Below are positions 1-10,163 of a stretch of DNA of 64,000 bases, one piece after another. The notes beneath the pieces were generated by a model, which worked only from the letters and a program-made list of their open reading frames with translations, ran no database searches and had not been told where the DNA came from. Source of the DNA: Roseitalea sp. (GTDB lineage: Bacteria > Pseudomonadota > Alphaproteobacteria > Rhizobiales > Rhizobiaceae); contig JAEPON010000018.1 of the NCBI GenBank assembly GCA_017642895.1, positions 1-64,000 on the forward strand. The letters run 5' to 3'. The first letter of the stretch is position 1, and each line of letters starts with the position of its first letter. A program made the translations under genes and the position numbers.

Positions 1-597
1 GTCGCGCAGCGCTTCAAGCCGCCGCAATGCGGCATGGCCACCCCTGCCGTCAAGCACGGCTGCATGTATTACATTACCGCCCCCGAATGCCAAACCCATT
101 TGTTCGTCATCAAGGAGCATGAAAACCGGCACGTCCGGGCCACCCAGATGCACGGTGGCGCGGCGTGCCTGATCGAGCTTGCGGATACCGTCGGGCGCCG
201 CATGCATGGCGTGAAGCAGGGCCGTGGCACGGCCCGCGCGTACCGCCTTGTCGACCTGCATGGCACCCGAAACGAGCGCGCCCGCCTTGCGCGCCATCGA
301 CAGCGCGCCGGTCGCCTGCCTGACCAGCAAACGATCGACCAGCGCGCCCAGATCGTCCGGTACATCGACCTTGCGGCGCAGCGCGCGGGCGAACTGCTTT
401 TTCGCAACTGCCCTGTCGACCATCTCCCGCCGCGCGGTCACCCAGCAGCCACGGCCAGGAAGCGTCCGCTTCAGGTCCGGCACAACCGAGCCGTCGGGCC
501 CGGCGACGAAGCGGATCAGCCCGTCAGCATCGGCGCTTTGGCCGGTCACGATGCAACGGCGCTCGTTCATCGCGATATCCGCTTCGTTCAAGGTCAT
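1..597 (-). CDS. YlxR-type RNA-binding protein (DUF448) with L7Ae-like domain, partial
   Basis: The gene runs off the left edge of the window, so its 3' end is missing; 199 codons are visible without a stop. The N-terminal DUF448/YlxR domain is recognisable from RRCIVTGQ (residues 13-20) and PGRGCWV (47-53). From about residue 95 an L7Ae/L30e-like part follows (ATGALSMARKAGALVSG). This two-domain form is typical of Rhizobiales and is probably ribosome- or RNA-associated. It lies 29 bases downstream of nusA on the same strand, where infB would normally come next outside the window. The start at 597 is ATG; a second in-frame ATG at 570 (MNERRC) is the more usual start for the family. Confidence 0.85.
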   Translation of the reverse strand, partial: MTLNEADIAMNERRCIVTGQSADADGLIRFVAGPDGSVVPDLKRTLPGRGCWVTARREMVDRAVAKKQFARALRRKVDVPDDLGALVDRLLVRQATGALSMARKAGALVSGAMQVDKAVRAGRATALLHAMHAAPDGIRKLDQARRATVHLGGPDVPVFMLLDDEQMGLAFGGGNVIHAAVLDGRGGHAALRRLEALRD

Positions 598-626
598 GCC
601 GGGGTGCCATCCTCGTCACGCCGGCG

Positions 627-2270
627 TTACGCCGGAGCTCCCGCAGCGGCGTCTGCGGCGGCGGGCGCCTCGGCACCTTCGGCGAGGTCTTCTCCGTCTT
701 CCTCAAACTCGGCGGCAAGGTCCTCTTCGGTGATCCAGCCGACGGCGAGACGCGCCGACAGAACCATCTCTTCGGCCTCGGCGCGTGTTGTGCCAAAGGG
801 CGTGAAGATGCCGTCATAGATCTTGGTTTCGCCTTCGACGCGCTCACGCCAGCCGACCAGATCGTCGACCGCACAGCCGGCGAAATCTTCCATGGTCTTC
901 ACATCGTCCTTGCCGAGCGCGACCATCATCGCCGTGGTCACACCGGGGATTTCGCGGATCTCGTCAACGACGCCCAGTTCGGTGCGCTTGGCATCGTTTT
1001 CCGCCTCGATGCGCTCGAGATATTCGCGCGCGCGGGTCTGGATCTCGGCGGCGGTGTCCTCGTCAAAACCCTCGATCGACGAGACTTCCTCGGCATCCAC
1101 ATAGGCCACTTCCTCGATCGACGAGAAGCCTTCGGATGCCAGCACCTGGCCGACCATCTCGTCGACATCGAGCGCTTCCATGAAGAGCTGGGTGCGCTCG
1201 GTGAACTCCTTCTGGCGGCGCGCCGATTCCTCGTCCTCGGTCAGGATGTCGATGTCCCAGCCGGTGAGCTGCGAGGCAAGGCGGACATTCTGCCCACGGC
1301 GGCCGATGGCAAGCGACAATTGCTCGTCGGGCACGACCACCTCGATGCGCTCGGCATCCTCGTCCAGCACCACCTTGGCAACTTCGGCCGGCTGCAGCGC
1401 ATTGACGATGAAGGAGGCTGCATCGGGCTGCCAGGGAATGATGTCGATCTTTTCGCCCTGCAACTCGCCGACGACGGCCTGGACGCGGCTGCCGCGCATG
1501 CCGACGCAGGCGCCAACCGGATCAATGGCGCTGTCGCGCGAGATCACGGCGATCTTGGCGCGCGAACCGGGATCGCGGGCGACCGATTTGATCTCGATGA
1601 TGCCGTCATAGATTTCCGGCACTTCCATCTGGAAGAGCTTGGCCATGAATTGCGGGTGGGTGCGCGACAGGAAGATCTGGGGCCCGCGCTGTTCGCGGCG
1701 CACATCATAGATGAAGGCGCGGACGCGGTCGCCATACCGGTACATTTCGCGCGGGATCAGTTCGTCGCGGCGGATGATGCCTTCGCCGCGGCCCAGATCG
1801 ACGACCACATTGCCATATTCGACGCGCTTGACGGTGCCATTGACGATCTCGCCGACGCGATCCTTGAACTCCTCGAACTGCTTGTCGCGCTCGGCCTCGC
1901 GCACCTTCTGTACTATCACCTGCTTGGCCGACTGGGCTGCGATGCGGCCGAAATCGAGCGGCGGCAGCGGCTCGGCGATGAAGTCGCCGATCTGCGCGTC
2001 GGGGTTCTTGGCGCGCGCATCCTCGAAGGCGATCTGGTTGTCGGTGTTTTCGAGTTCCTCGACCACTTCCATCAGGCGCTGCAGCTTGATCTCGCCGGTC
2101 TTGGCGTTGATGTCGGCGCGCACATTGGTCTCCTGACCGTAGCGCGACTTGGCCGCCTTCTGGATCGCATCGGCCATCGCGCCGATCACGATTTCCTTGT
2201 CGATCAGCTTCTCGCGCGCGACCGCATCGGCGATCTGCAGGAGTTCGAGCTTGTTTGCACTGACTGCCAT
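627..2270 (-). CDS. nusA: transcription termination/antitermination factor NusA
   Basis: NusA binds RNA polymerase and nascent RNA and controls pausing, termination and rrn antitermination. At 547 residues it has the expected order: N-terminal polymerase-binding domain (1-130), S1 domain (about 135-200, [18 protein letters not shown]), two KH domains (about 230-350, with [19 protein letters not shown] in the second), then helix-hairpin-helix repeats and an acidic, alanine-rich tail. The C-terminal repeats are usual in proteobacterial NusA. It follows rimP by 11 bases and precedes the ylxR-like gene, which is the standard rimP-nusA-ylxR-infB operon. The ATG start at 2270 begins [15 protein letters not shown], which matches the family. 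Confidence 0.98.
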   Translation of the reverse strand: MAVSANKLELLQIADAVAREKLIDKEIVIGAMADAIQKAAKSRYGQETNVRADINAKTGEIKLQRLMEVVEELENTDNQIAFEDARAKNPDAQIGDFIAEPLPPLDFGRIAAQSAKQVIVQKVREAERDKQFEEFKDRVGEIVNGTVKRVEYGNVVVDLGRGEGIIRRDELIPREMYRYGDRVRAFIYDVRREQRGPQIFLSRTHPQFMAKLFQMEVPEIYDGIIEIKSVARDPGSRAKIAVISRDSAIDPVGACVGMRGSRVQAVVGELQGEKIDIIPWQPDAASFIVNALQPAEVAKVVLDEDAERIEVVVPDEQLSLAIGRRGQNVRLASQLTGWDIDILTEDEESARRQKEFTERTQLFMEALDVDEMVGQVLASEGFSSIEEVAYVDAEEVSSIEGFDEDTAAEIQTRAREYLERIEAENDAKRTELGVVDEIREIPGVTTAMMVALGKDDVKTMEDFAGCAVDDLVGWRERVEGETKIYDGIFTPFGTTRAEAEEMVLSARLAVGWITEEDLAAEFEEDGEDLAEGAEAPAAADAAAGAPA

Positions 2271-2281
2271 TTTGGTCTCCC

Positions 2282-2923
2282 TCAGGGCGTTTCGGCATCC
2301 GGCGCATCGCCGGAAAAATCATCATGGTCTGTTTCAGGTCCGCGGGCGGCGCGGGCGGCCTTGTCGGCGGTCAGCGAAGCGCGGATCAAATCGTCGGTCA
2401 GGATCAGCCGTGCATCGGCGATCGCCGAAAACGGGACGACATTGGTGTTCTCATCGCCCATGGACGGCTGGTCGCGGAACAGCGTGACCGCCTCGGCGTC
2501 CACATCGGTGATCGTGCCGCGAAAGCGCTTGCGGCCGTTCACCAGCACGGATGTCTCGACCTTGGCGATGTGGCCGCGCCATTTGGCGAAATCGGTCTTG
2601 CGCACCAGCGGCCGATCAATGCCCGGCGACGACACTTCCAGATGATAGGCACGGTCGATCGGGTCTTCAACATCGAGGATCGGCGAGACCATGCGGCTGA
2701 GCGTCTCGCAATCCTCGACCGTCATCGTGCCGTCGGCACGCTCTGCCATCACCTGCAATGTCGCGCCGTTCTGGCCCGACAGGCGCACGCGCACCAGCCG
2801 GAAGCCTTCCGAATTGAGCACCGGCTCGATCAGCGTGGCGACACGGGCATCGATCCCGGTCTCGGTGACCAGGCGCGGCTCGTCTTCGGCAATCGGCGCA
2901 AATGCGCGTTCGTTCGCGGTCAA
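2282..2923 (-). CDS. rimP: ribosome maturation factor RimP
   Basis: RimP assists 30S subunit maturation. The N-terminal domain ([22 protein letters not shown]), the central [21 protein letters not shown] and SSPGIDRPL motifs, and a C-terminal SH3-like domain are all visible. The frame is open to a GTG at 2965, but that start lies inside a strong stem-loop. I prefer the TTG at 2923 ([19 protein letters not shown]), which sits after GAGACGGAA, a plausible ribosome binding site. This gives 213 residues, including a proline/acidic C-terminal tail. It is the first gene of the nusA operon. An unusual leader hairpin separates the promoter from this start. Confidence 0.93.
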   Translation of the reverse strand: MTANERAFAPIAEDEPRLVTETGIDARVATLIEPVLNSEGFRLVRVRLSGQNGATLQVMAERADGTMTVEDCETLSRMVSPILDVEDPIDRAYHLEVSSPGIDRPLVRKTDFAKWRGHIAKVETSVLVNGRKRFRGTITDVDAEAVTLFRDQPSMGDENTNVVPFSAIADARLILTDDLIRASLTADKAARAARGPETDHDDFSGDAPDAETP

Positions 2924-2938
2924 TTCCGTCTCGAATAT

Positions 2939-2968
2939 AAAAAAGAGCGGGTCCGGCGGGCCCACTCT
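2939..2968 (-). terminator. terminator-like stem-loop in the rimP leader (candidate attenuator)
   Basis: Read on the minus strand, AGAGTGGGCCC (2968-2958) pairs with GGACCCGCTCT (2954-2944) around a 3-base loop, with one G-T pair and one mismatch. It is followed directly by a six-T run (2944-2939). It lies between a candidate promoter (2994-3022) and the preferred rimP start at 2923, so it would act in cis on the rimP-nusA operon. The hairpin is visible in sequence; control by attenuation is inference. Confidence 0.6.
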
Positions 2969-2993
2969 TCGTCTACGACCAAGATGTAACGGT

Positions 2994-3022
2994 CATATAC
3001 GCCCCCGCCCCGCCGGTTGCAA
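2994..3022 (-). promoter_or_regulatory. candidate promoter for rimP-nusA operon
   Basis: On the minus strand a TTGCAA -35 element (3022-3017) and a TATATG -10 element (2999-2994) are spaced by 17 bases. Transcription would start near 2987, about 64 bases before the rimP TTG start and upstream of the leader stem-loop. Confidence 0.5.
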
Positions 3023-3119
3023 GAGGCGCCCGCGCAAGCCGTTCGGGGCACTCGCACTTCGTTAACCATCGCCGTTTACCATGTCGGACAGATGCTCCTT
3101 GTACCGCGTGGTGTCTCCG

Positions 3120-3962
3120 ATGGCCGTTTCCGCCTGCCGCCATATCCTGTCGTCCCTTTGCCTCCTGATCGCCGCTGCCGCCCTTGGCGGATGCGCCGCG
3201 CTTGCGCCGAACCGCGACCGGGTTCCGGACGCCGAGCCGCAAGCGGCGGCCTTCGCGCCGGCGACGGCCGACCCGTCGAGCCTGCGCGAAACCGCCGACA
3301 CGCTGCGGCACACGCCGCTGACCGGACGCGTCATGCGGGTCGAGACCATCGAGGACATCCGGCTCGGGCCAAAGGAGGTGATCCTGACCTTCGATGACGG
3401 TCCGGCCGGCCAGAACACGCGGCGCATCCTCGATGCGCTTGATGCCAAGGGCATCAAGGCAACCTTCTTCATGGTCGGCGAGATGGCGCGCAACAATCCC
3501 GCCCTTGCCCGAAACGTGGTCGCGCGCGGCCATACGGTCGGCAGCCATACCTATGGTCATCCCAATCTTGCGGCGATGAGCCATGCCGACGCAGTCGCCG
3601 AAATCGCGCGCGGCGAAAGGGCGCTGCGCGAGGCCGGCATCCCCGACCTGCCCTTCTTCCGCTTCCCCTATCTTGCGGACACGACGGCGCTTCGCGGCCA
3701 TCTTGCCGCGCGCGGCATCGTCGTCGTCGATGTCGACATCGATTCCAAGGATTATTTCCGCATCAGCCCGGTGCGCGTCGCGACCCGCACGATGCGCGAC
3801 CTGCGCCGGCGCGGCTCCGGCATCATCTTGTTCCATGACCTGCATGCGCGCACGGCGGCGATGCTGCCGACATTCCTCAACATGCTTGAGCGCGAAGGCT
3901 ACAAGGTCGTCGCCCTGCAGCCGGCGCGCGGCAATCCCGCGCTGGTCGCCGCAGCACGATGA
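3120..3962 (+). CDS. polysaccharide deacetylase family lipoprotein
   Basis: This is a NodB-homology (carbohydrate esterase 4) protein. The metal-binding and catalytic motifs are present: TFDDGP (motif 1), SHTYGH (motif 2, H-x3-H) and RFPYL (motif 3), with a late FHDLH. The likely substrate is an N- or O-acetylated glycan in the envelope, but the sequence does not say which. The N-terminus is a lipoprotein signal: a basic start, a hydrophobic run, and LGGC as lipobox, so it should be anchored in the periplasm. The ATG at 3120 puts the lipidated Cys at residue 25; an upstream in-frame ATG at 3081 is also possible. It stands alone, divergent from rimP and convergent with trmB. Confidence 0.88.
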   Translation: MAVSACRHILSSLCLLIAAAALGGCAALAPNRDRVPDAEPQAAAFAPATADPSSLRETADTLRHTPLTGRVMRVETIEDIRLGPKEVILTFDDGPAGQNTRRILDALDAKGIKATFFMVGEMARNNPALARNVVARGHTVGSHTYGHPNLAAMSHADAVAEIARGERALREAGIPDLPFFRFPYLADTTALRGHLAARGIVVVDVDIDSKDYFRISPVRVATRTMRDLRRRGSGIILFHDLHARTAAMLPTFLNMLEREGYKVVALQPARGNPALVAAAR

Positions 3963-3980
3963 CAAGGGTCGATATACCCC

Positions 3981-4679
3981 TCAAAGCCTGACGAACGTCA
4001 GATAGGCCGGTGTGCGGTTCTCGCGCAGGGCCTTGGCCTCGTAGCGCGTGCCCGGCCAGTCCGGATAGGGCTCGCGCCAGTCAGCCGCCCGGCGGGCGGT
4101 CCATGCGAAATCCGGATGCCGGTCGATGTGCTGCAGGGTCCAGTTGACGTAGCTGTCAATGTCGGAGGCGAAGCGGACCATGGCGCCCGGTTTCAAAACC
4201 CGGGCGAAGCGGTCCAGATTGCGGTCGCTGACGAAGCGGCGTTTGAAATGCTTCGGTTTCGGCCAGGGATCGGGATAAAGGAGATCGATCTGGTCGATCG
4301 ACCCGTCGGGCAGCCAGTCCAGCAATTGCGTGGCATCATCGTCGTAGAGCCGGATGCTGTCCGCCGGCTCCTGATCGAGCGCGGTCACCAGCTTGGCCAT
4401 GGAATTGACGAAGGGCTCGACGCCGACGAAGCCGGCTTCGGAGCGCCGGCGCGCGTGGGACAACAGATGCTCGCCGCCGCCAAAGCCGATTTCCAGGACG
4501 ATGGTCTCAGGCCTATGCGGAAACAGCGTTGCCAAGTCTGCCGGCGCCGGCTTTGCAAGGTCGATCAGCAGATCGGGCAGCCGGCGCTGCATCGCGTCGG
4601 CCTGCCGGCCGCGCAACGTCTTGCCGCGTCGCCGGCCGAAAAAGGCCTCCGTGGCGCGGGTCGGACGGTTACCAGCCAT
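3981..4679 (-). CDS. trmB: tRNA (guanine-N7-)-methyltransferase
   Basis: TrmB makes m7G46 in tRNA using SAM. The signature sequence is clear: [16 protein letters not shown] (SAM motif I), [12 protein letters not shown], then [19 protein letters not shown], which is diagnostic of the family, and a C-terminal GTRYEAKA. The ATG at 4679 ([19 protein letters not shown]) gives 232 residues. The frame stays open further upstream, but that part only shadows metK. The start is 13 bases after the metK stop on the same strand, so the two are probably cotranscribed. This adjacency is common in Rhizobiales. Confidence 0.96.
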   Translation of the reverse strand: MAGNRPTRATEAFFGRRRGKTLRGRQADAMQRRLPDLLIDLAKPAPADLATLFPHRPETIVLEIGFGGGEHLLSHARRRSEAGFVGVEPFVNSMAKLVTALDQEPADSIRLYDDDATQLLDWLPDGSIDQIDLLYPDPWPKPKHFKRRFVSDRNLDRFARVLKPGAMVRFASDIDSYVNWTLQHIDRHPDFAWTARRAADWREPYPDWPGTRYEAKALRENRTPAYLTFVRL

Positions 4680-4692
4680 GGCAGGCGCGGTG

Positions 4693-5967
4693 TCAGGCGG
4701 CCTGCTTGACGGCCTGCTTGAGCGCTTTGACCAGATCGACCTTTTCCCATGAGAAGGAGCCGTCGCGGCCCGGCTTGCGGCCGAAATGGCCGTAGGCGGC
4801 GGTCTTGGCATAGATCGGCCGGTTGAGATTGAGATGCTTGCGGATGCCCGACGGCGAAAGGTCGATGACCTCGCGGATGGCATCCTCGATCGCCGCATCG
4901 GGCACCGAACCCGTGCCGTGCGTATCGACATAGACCGACAAGGGCTGGGCCACGCCGATCGCATAGGAAAGCTGGATTGTGCAGCGGTCGGCCAGCTTGG
5001 CGGCCACAACGTTCTTGGCCAGATAGCGCGACACATAGGCCGCCGAACGGTCGACCTTCGTCGTGTCCTTGCCGGAGAAAGCGCCGCCACCATGGGGCGA
5101 GGCGCCGCCATAAGTGTCGACGATGATCTTGCGGCCGGTCAGACCGGCGTCACCGTCCGGCCCGCCAATGACGAACTTGCCGGTGGGGTTGATATACCAG
5201 TCGCAATCGTCGGCGATCGGCAGGTCGCCGAGCGCCTCGCGAATGTATGGCTCGACCACTGAACGGACCTTTTTGGAATCCCAGCTCCCGTCAAGATGCT
5301 GGGTCGACAGGACGATGCTGGTCACTTCCGACGGCTTGCCGTCGCGATAGCGGACGGTGACCTGGGACTTGGCATCCGGGCCGAGCCGGGCGGCATCGCC
5401 CCCGCCATTCTTGCGCGCATCGGCGAGAAGCTCCAGAATCTTGTGCGAATAGTAGATCGGCGCCGGCATCAGTTCCGGCGTCTCCCGGCAGGCATAACCG
5501 AACATGATGCCCTGGTCGCCGGCGCCTTCGGCGCCCTGCGCGTCGGCGGCACTGTCCACGCCCTGCGCGATATGCGCCGACTGGGCGTGCAGCAGAACGT
5601 CGATCCGGCACGTCTTCCAGTGAAACCCGTCCTGCTCATAGCCGATGTCGCGAATGGCGCGCCGCGCCGCAGAGCGAAACCGGCCCGGCGCGATCACCGG
5701 TTCGCCGGCCGCATCGGTCACGACATTGCCGCCCTTGTCCTTCTTGAAGAAGGTGTCCGGGACGCGCACTTCGCCAGCAATGACCACACGGTTGGTGGTC
5801 GTCAGCGTTTCGCAGGCAACGCGAACCTTCCAGAGCGCGTCGTCGCCCTGCTTGCGTGCCTCGCGATAGATCATGTCGACGATCTCGTCCGAGATGCGAT
5901 CGCAGACCTTGTCGGGATGGCCTTCGGAAACCGACTCGCTGGTGAAGAGGTAGTTCTGCCGTGCCAT
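4693..5967 (-). CDS. metK: S-adenosylmethionine synthetase
   Basis: MetK makes SAM from methionine and ATP in the cytoplasm. The start [20 protein letters not shown] and the signature motifs [18 protein letters not shown] and GGGAFSGKD are intact. At 424 residues it is slightly longer than E. coli MetK because of an insert ([12 protein letters not shown] region and others), as is usual in alphaproteobacteria. The ATG at 5967 follows AGCAGGACGAG, a fair ribosome binding site. The frame continues 35 codons upstream without family similarity. The upstream region (5968-6153) contains an AT-rich inverted repeat that could be an operator; I saw no recognisable SAM riboswitch there. Confidence 0.97.
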   Translation of the reverse strand: MARQNYLFTSESVSEGHPDKVCDRISDEIVDMIYREARKQGDDALWKVRVACETLTTTNRVVIAGEVRVPDTFFKKDKGGNVVTDAAGEPVIAPGRFRSAARRAIRDIGYEQDGFHWKTCRIDVLLHAQSAHIAQGVDSAADAQGAEGAGDQGIMFGYACRETPELMPAPIYYSHKILELLADARKNGGGDAARLGPDAKSQVTVRYRDGKPSEVTSIVLSTQHLDGSWDSKKVRSVVEPYIREALGDLPIADDCDWYINPTGKFVIGGPDGDAGLTGRKIIVDTYGGASPHGGGAFSGKDTTKVDRSAAYVSRYLAKNVVAAKLADRCTIQLSYAIGVAQPLSVYVDTHGTGSVPDAAIEDAIREVIDLSPSGIRKHLNLNRPIYAKTAAYGHFGRKPGRDGSFSWEKVDLVKALKQAVKQAA

Positions 5968-6073
5968 GATCTCGTCCTGCTGCCTTGGTAACCCGTCCGG
6001 CCGCCATTCGGCCTTTGGAAACGCGCCGTCGTTACGGGACACGGCCGGCAACGTCAAGCAAAGACACATCAAT

Positions 6074-6105
6074 AGAAAGATATAAGCATAAGTGCATGTC
6101 TTTCC
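6074..6105. promoter_or_regulatory. inverted repeat upstream of metK (candidate operator)
   Basis: AGAAAGATAT (6074-6083) and ATGTCTTTCC (6096-6105) form an inverted repeat with 8 of 10 positions complementary and a 12-base spacer. It lies in a short AT-rich island in otherwise GC-rich sequence, about 107 bases before the metK start. Methionine-cycle genes in alphaproteobacteria can be under ArsR-type SahR/SamR repressors with AT-rich palindromic sites; assignment to such a factor is inference. Confidence 0.4.
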
Positions 6106-6153
6106 GGGAGACGTTTCGGGCCCTGCGCGCCAAGACGGGACGCGGGACGTGGA

Positions 6154-6915
6154 TCACCGGTCCGTGTCGTCCGGATAATCCACCCGCAGCAGATAGAGCC
6201 CGTGCGGCGGCGCCAGGGCACCGCATTTTTGGTGGTCGCGCGCATCGAGGGCGGTCTGCACATCGTCCGCGGTCCAGCGCCCCTCGCCGACCAGCTTGAG
6301 CGTGCCGACCAGCGAGCGCACCTGGTTGTGCAGGAAGGAACGCGCCGAGACACGCACCTCGATCCGCTCGCCATCGCGGGCAAAGGTGATTTCGTCGAGC
6401 GTCTTGACCGGCGATTTCGACTGGCACTGGGCGGCGCGGAACGTGGTGAAATCATGCGTGCCGACCAGCACCTTGGCCGCCGCGTTCATCGCATCGACAT
6501 CAAGATGCCGCTTGCACCACCAGGCCCTTCGGTGATCAAGCGTCAGCGGCGCAGGCCGGTTGTGGATGCGGTAAAGATAGTGCCGGGCCCGCGCTGAAAA
6601 GCGGGCATGGAAGGTCTCGGGCACCTTGCGCGCCTCAACGACGCATATACGCTCCTCATCAAGCACCAGATAGGCGTTGATCGCCTCGCGCACACGCACC
6701 GGGTCCCAGTCCCGATCCAGATCGACATGGGCGGTCTGGGCGATGGCATGAACACCCGTGTCGGTGCGGCCGGCCACCTGCAGCGTGACTTCCTGCTTGG
6801 AGAACCCAAGAACCGCCTTTTCCACAGCTTCCTGGACGGCGTGACCGTTGGTCTGCCGCTGCCAGCCGACATAGGGCGTGCCGTCATATTCGATTGTCAG
6901 GCGGTAGCGAGGCAT
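6154..6915 (-). CDS. truA: tRNA pseudouridine(38-40) synthase
   Basis: TruA isomerises uridines 38-40 in the tRNA anticodon arm. The protein starts [21 protein letters not shown]. The catalytic aspartate is in the [11 protein letters not shown] motif (near residue 52), followed by [26 protein letters not shown] and [14 protein letters not shown], all as in the family. Its 253 residues are the normal length. In many relatives truA follows def-fmt directly; here a glycosyltransferase gene on the other strand lies in between. The gap to metK (6154 to 5967) holds the metK control region. Confidence 0.96.
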   Translation of the reverse strand: MPRYRLTIEYDGTPYVGWQRQTNGHAVQEAVEKAVLGFSKQEVTLQVAGRTDTGVHAIAQTAHVDLDRDWDPVRVREAINAYLVLDEERICVVEARKVPETFHARFSARARHYLYRIHNRPAPLTLDHRRAWWCKRHLDVDAMNAAAKVLVGTHDFTTFRAAQCQSKSPVKTLDEITFARDGERIEVRVSARSFLHNQVRSLVGTLKLVGEGRWTADDVQTALDARDHQKCGALAPPHGLYLLRVDYPDDTDR

Positions 6916-7028
6916 GATCGTCCGGTGCCGGGAACGGCCGGTTGCATAGGACCGTCACGCATCCGTGTCCAGCCGGGGTGGCGCCGGACAATTGACGCTG
7001 GAGGCGAAAACCCCGAAGAGGCGGTGCC

Positions 7029-8612
7029 ATGACCGCTGTTGCCCCGCCATCGCCTGAACGCCATTCGACGGAGGCCGATGCGCCGCTTGCCTTGTGGGCG
7101 CGGCCGACGGTCGTTGCCGGCTTCGTCTGCGCGGTCATCGCGGTCAAGCTGATCATGGCCGGCACGACCGCCCTGATACGGGACGAGGCCTACTATTCGC
7201 TGTGGGCGCTGCATCCGCTGCAAGCGAGCTATTTCGACCATCCGCCGGCGGTCGCCTGGTTCATCAAGGCCGGTTACTGGCTTGTCGGACCGGGCGAGTT
7301 TGCCGCCAGGCTGTTTGCGGTTCTGTCGGTCGGCATGGTGTCGCTGGCCATTTTCCGGACGGCGGCGATCATCTTTGCCGACCGCCGCATCGCCGCCTGT
7401 TCGGTCTACATCTTCAACCTGACGCCCGGCGCCATGCTCGGCCTTCTGGTGATCACGCCCGATGTGCCGTCCATGTTGTTCTGGATATTGTCGATCTGGT
7501 CGGCCGCGGAACTTCTGCGTTCGGGCGACGGGCGATGGTGGATCGTCTTCGGCCTTTTTGCGGGCCTTGGCCTTGCGGCCAAATATACCGGCCTGTTTTT
7601 GGGCGCCGGCATCGTTTTCTGGCTGATTTTCGACCGGCGAAACCGGCACTGGTTCACCTCGCCATGGCTTTATGCCGGCGGCGCGCTGGCATTGGCGATC
7701 TTCGTGCCGGTCATCGCCTGGAACCTTGACAATGGATTGTCGTCCTTTGCATTCCAGTTCGGGCGCTCGACCCGCGGTCTCGACGTCTTCGACTGGACAG
7801 ACGTCCGGCATCTGCCGGAATTCCTGGCGAGCCAGATCGTGCTGCTGCTGCCGGGGCTTTTCATTCTCGCCGCCGCCGCCCATTGGCGATTTGCGCGACA
7901 GCGCGCCGAACGCGACAATCGCGGTCTTGCGCTTCTGATCTGGACCGGTGTGCCCGCGCTTGGCTATTTCATCTTGTTCAGCCTGCACTCTGCGCCGCAG
8001 GGCAACTGGACGTGGCCGCTATATGCACAATGGTCGATCATCGGCGCCTGGGCGATCTTTGCCTGGACACCCGACCGGCAATGGCTGCGAACCATTCAGC
8101 TCTGGACATGGCGCGCGCAGGCCCCGGTCGGTGCGTTGGTCGCGCTGGTGATCTTCGCACAGGCGCAGTTCCAGCTTGTCCGGCTGCCCTTCTCCGACCA
8201 GACACTGGCCATGTATGGCTGGACGGAAGCCGCCGCCGCGCTCGAGACCGAACGGCGGCGGGCCGGCATCGATACGGTTCTGGCAAGGGGGTACGGACTT
8301 TACGGATATCTTGAGACCTATGGTCGTTTTGCAGATCATGGCTATCGCGTTCTGCCCGTTGACGAGTTCCATCGTTACGGGTTCATCGACCTGCCGGAAA
8401 ATGACGACGCGGTCGACTGGCCCGTGCTCGTCGCCGTTCATCTAGACAGCACGGATCCGCCCGGCGGGCCGCCGCCGTCGATTGCCAGTGCCAACCCGCC
8501 GCCGCAATGGTTTACCCGGGTCCTTCGGCCGGCCGCTGATGGTGCGCCGGCAAGCGCCATCGATCTTTACCGGCTTGAACGGCCGGAAACACCACTGTTC
8601 GGCTCGGACTAA
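7029..8612 (+). CDS. GT39/ArnT-like polyprenyl-phosphate-sugar glycosyltransferase
   Basis: This is an integral membrane glycosyltransferase of the dolichyl-phosphate-mannose/ArnT type (PMT_2 superfamily). The first periplasmic loop has the family acidic motif ([14 protein letters not shown]) and a following YFDHPP, where the acidic residues are expected to act in catalysis. About ten hydrophobic segments follow over 527 residues, with a soluble C-terminal part from about residue 400. The acceptor and the sugar are unknown; lipid A or a cell-surface glycan are the usual substrates. ATG at 7029 follows GAAGAGGCGG. It is divergent from truA and its stop overlaps the fmt stop by 4 bases. Confidence 0.85.
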   Translation: MTAVAPPSPERHSTEADAPLALWARPTVVAGFVCAVIAVKLIMAGTTALIRDEAYYSLWALHPLQASYFDHPPAVAWFIKAGYWLVGPGEFAARLFAVLSVGMVSLAIFRTAAIIFADRRIAACSVYIFNLTPGAMLGLLVITPDVPSMLFWILSIWSAAELLRSGDGRWWIVFGLFAGLGLAAKYTGLFLGAGIVFWLIFDRRNRHWFTSPWLYAGGALALAIFVPVIAWNLDNGLSSFAFQFGRSTRGLDVFDWTDVRHLPEFLASQIVLLLPGLFILAAAAHWRFARQRAERDNRGLALLIWTGVPALGYFILFSLHSAPQGNWTWPLYAQWSIIGAWAIFAWTPDRQWLRTIQLWTWRAQAPVGALVALVIFAQAQFQLVRLPFSDQTLAMYGWTEAAAALETERRRAGIDTVLARGYGLYGYLETYGRFADHGYRVLPVDEFHRYGFIDLPENDDAVDWPVLVAVHLDSTDPPGGPPPSIASANPPPQWFTRVLRPAADGAPASAIDLYRLERPETPLFGSD

Positions 8613-9538
8613 CGCACGTCGCCCGCGCCCAGCGGATTGCCGCGCAAGAACGTGTCGGCGTCGAGCGGCTTGCCGCCCGCCTTTTGAAGCCGCGTCAAAC
8701 GGACGGCCCCGGCGCCGCATGCGACGGTGATCGGCGAACCGGTGATCACCGCACCCGGCGCTCCCGTACCCGGCGCGGAGGTTGATGCCAACAGCTTCAC
8801 CCGATCCCATGTGCCGCCCAGACGCATTTCGCACCATGCGCCGGGAAAGGGAGACAGGCCGCGTATGTGGTTGTGAACATCGGCGCCGTCACGGGACCAA
8901 TCGACCCGCGTCTCTTCCTTGGTGATTTTTTGCGCATAGGTCGCGCCATCATCGGGTTGCGGCGCCAGTTCGAGCAAACCGTTCTGAAGCGCATCCATGG
9001 CGCGCACCATCAGCTTGGCGCCGGTCGCCGAAAGGGTGTCGTGCAACTGACCGGCTGTCATCTCGGGACCGATTGCGACCGTCTCGGTCATCGCCACCGG
9101 GCCGGTGTCGAGGCCCTCATCCATCTTCATGATCATCATGCCCGTTTCAGTGTCGCCGGCCATGATGGCGCGCTGAATGGGCGCGGCGCCGCGCCAGCGC
9201 GGCAGCAACGAGGCATGGCCGTTGAAACAGCCAAGGCGCGTTCCGTTCAGGATGGGCTTGGGCAGCAGAAGCCCGTAGGCGACGACCACCGCCACATCGG
9301 CCTCCAGCGCGGCAAACGCCGCCTGCTCCTCGGCACTCTTCAGCGACTTGGGCGTTCGAGCTTCGATGCCAAGCGCTTCGGCCGCTTCGTGGACGGGCGA
9401 TTTTTTGAGGCTCAATCCGCGTCTGCCCGCCGGCCGGGGCGGTTGGGTGTAGCAAGCGGCAATCTCATGGCCGGCCGCCTGCAGCGCGCGGAGCGTCGGC
9501 ACGGAAAAGTCCGGCGTGCCCATGAAGATGATGCGCAT
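8609..9538 (-). CDS. fmt: methionyl-tRNA formyltransferase
   Basis: Fmt formylates initiator Met-tRNA using 10-formyltetrahydrofolate. It starts [19 protein letters not shown]. The catalytic-domain motif [23 protein letters not shown] carries the Asn and His, and the Asp is in [11 protein letters not shown]. The C-terminal domain (about 205-309) binds tRNA. The 309 residues are normal. It starts 20 bases after def on the same strand, so def and fmt form an operon. Confidence 0.97.
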   Translation of the reverse strand: MRIIFMGTPDFSVPTLRALQAAGHEIAACYTQPPRPAGRRGLSLKKSPVHEAAEALGIEARTPKSLKSAEEQAAFAALEADVAVVVAYGLLLPKPILNGTRLGCFNGHASLLPRWRGAAPIQRAIMAGDTETGMMIMKMDEGLDTGPVAMTETVAIGPEMTAGQLHDTLSATGAKLMVRAMDALQNGLLELAPQPDDGATYAQKITKEETRVDWSRDGADVHNHIRGLSPFPGAWCEMRLGGTWDRVKLLASTSAPGTGAPGAVITGSPITVACGAGAVRLTRLQKAGGKPLDADTFLRGNPLGAGDVR

Positions 9539-9558
9539 GGCGTCCGGCTCCGTCGCCG

Positions 9559-10089
9559 CTAGGCCAGCACCCGACCGTCACCACGCTGTTTGGCGAGCTT
9601 GCGGAACTTCTTGAAGACCATGTCGCGCTTGAGCTTGGAGATGTGGTCGATGAACAGGACGCCGTCGAGGTGATCGATCTCATGCTGCAAGCAGGTGGCC
9701 ATCAGCCCGTCGGCCTCGAGCGTCTGTTCGGCGCCGTCGCGGTCAAGATAGGTCACGGTGATCGTCGCGGGCCGCTCGACATCGGCGTAATAGTCGGGAA
9801 TCGACAGGCAGCCCTCCTCATAGACACTGCTGTCGTCCGACCGAGCCACGATCGTCGGGTTGATCAGGACATGCGGGTCCCGGCCCTCTTCCTCCTTGGC
9901 GACATCGGCGACCAGCATGCGGATCGGCTCGCCAACCTGGATCGCCGCAAGCCCGATGCCCGGCGCGTCATACATGGTTTCCAGCATGTCGTCGGCGAAT
10001 GCGCGCACGGCATCATCGACGCGCTCGACCGGTTTGGATGTCTCGCGCAGGATCGGGTCGGGAATGAGAACGATCGGTTTGATGGCCAT
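9559..10089 (-). CDS. def: peptide deformylase
   Basis: Def removes the N-formyl group from nascent proteins. All three metal/active-site motifs are present: [10 protein letters not shown] (motif 1), EGCLSIP (motif 2, Cys metal ligand) and [14 protein letters not shown] (motif 3, HExxH). Its 176 residues are normal for a type 1 enzyme. It leads the def-fmt pair and is divergent from rmuC, sharing a 74-base intergenic region. Confidence 0.98.
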   Translation of the reverse strand: MAIKPIVLIPDPILRETSKPVERVDDAVRAFADDMLETMYDAPGIGLAAIQVGEPIRMLVADVAKEEEGRDPHVLINPTIVARSDDSSVYEEGCLSIPDYYADVERPATITVTYLDRDGAEQTLEADGLMATCLQHEIDHLDGVLFIDHISKLKRDMVFKKFRKLAKQRGDGRVLA

Positions 10090-10163
10090 GACGGCTTCCA
10101 GTTAAGAAAGACCGCGCGGCGCGTCAATCGGCACGATGACCGCGAATCGTCTATGCTGGCTTC

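Noticed and set aside
5968-6153. SAM riboswitch upstream of metK
   Set aside because: I looked for SAM-II and SAM/SAH-type features (compact pseudoknot near the ribosome binding site) and saw none that I could support. A covariance-model search would decide.
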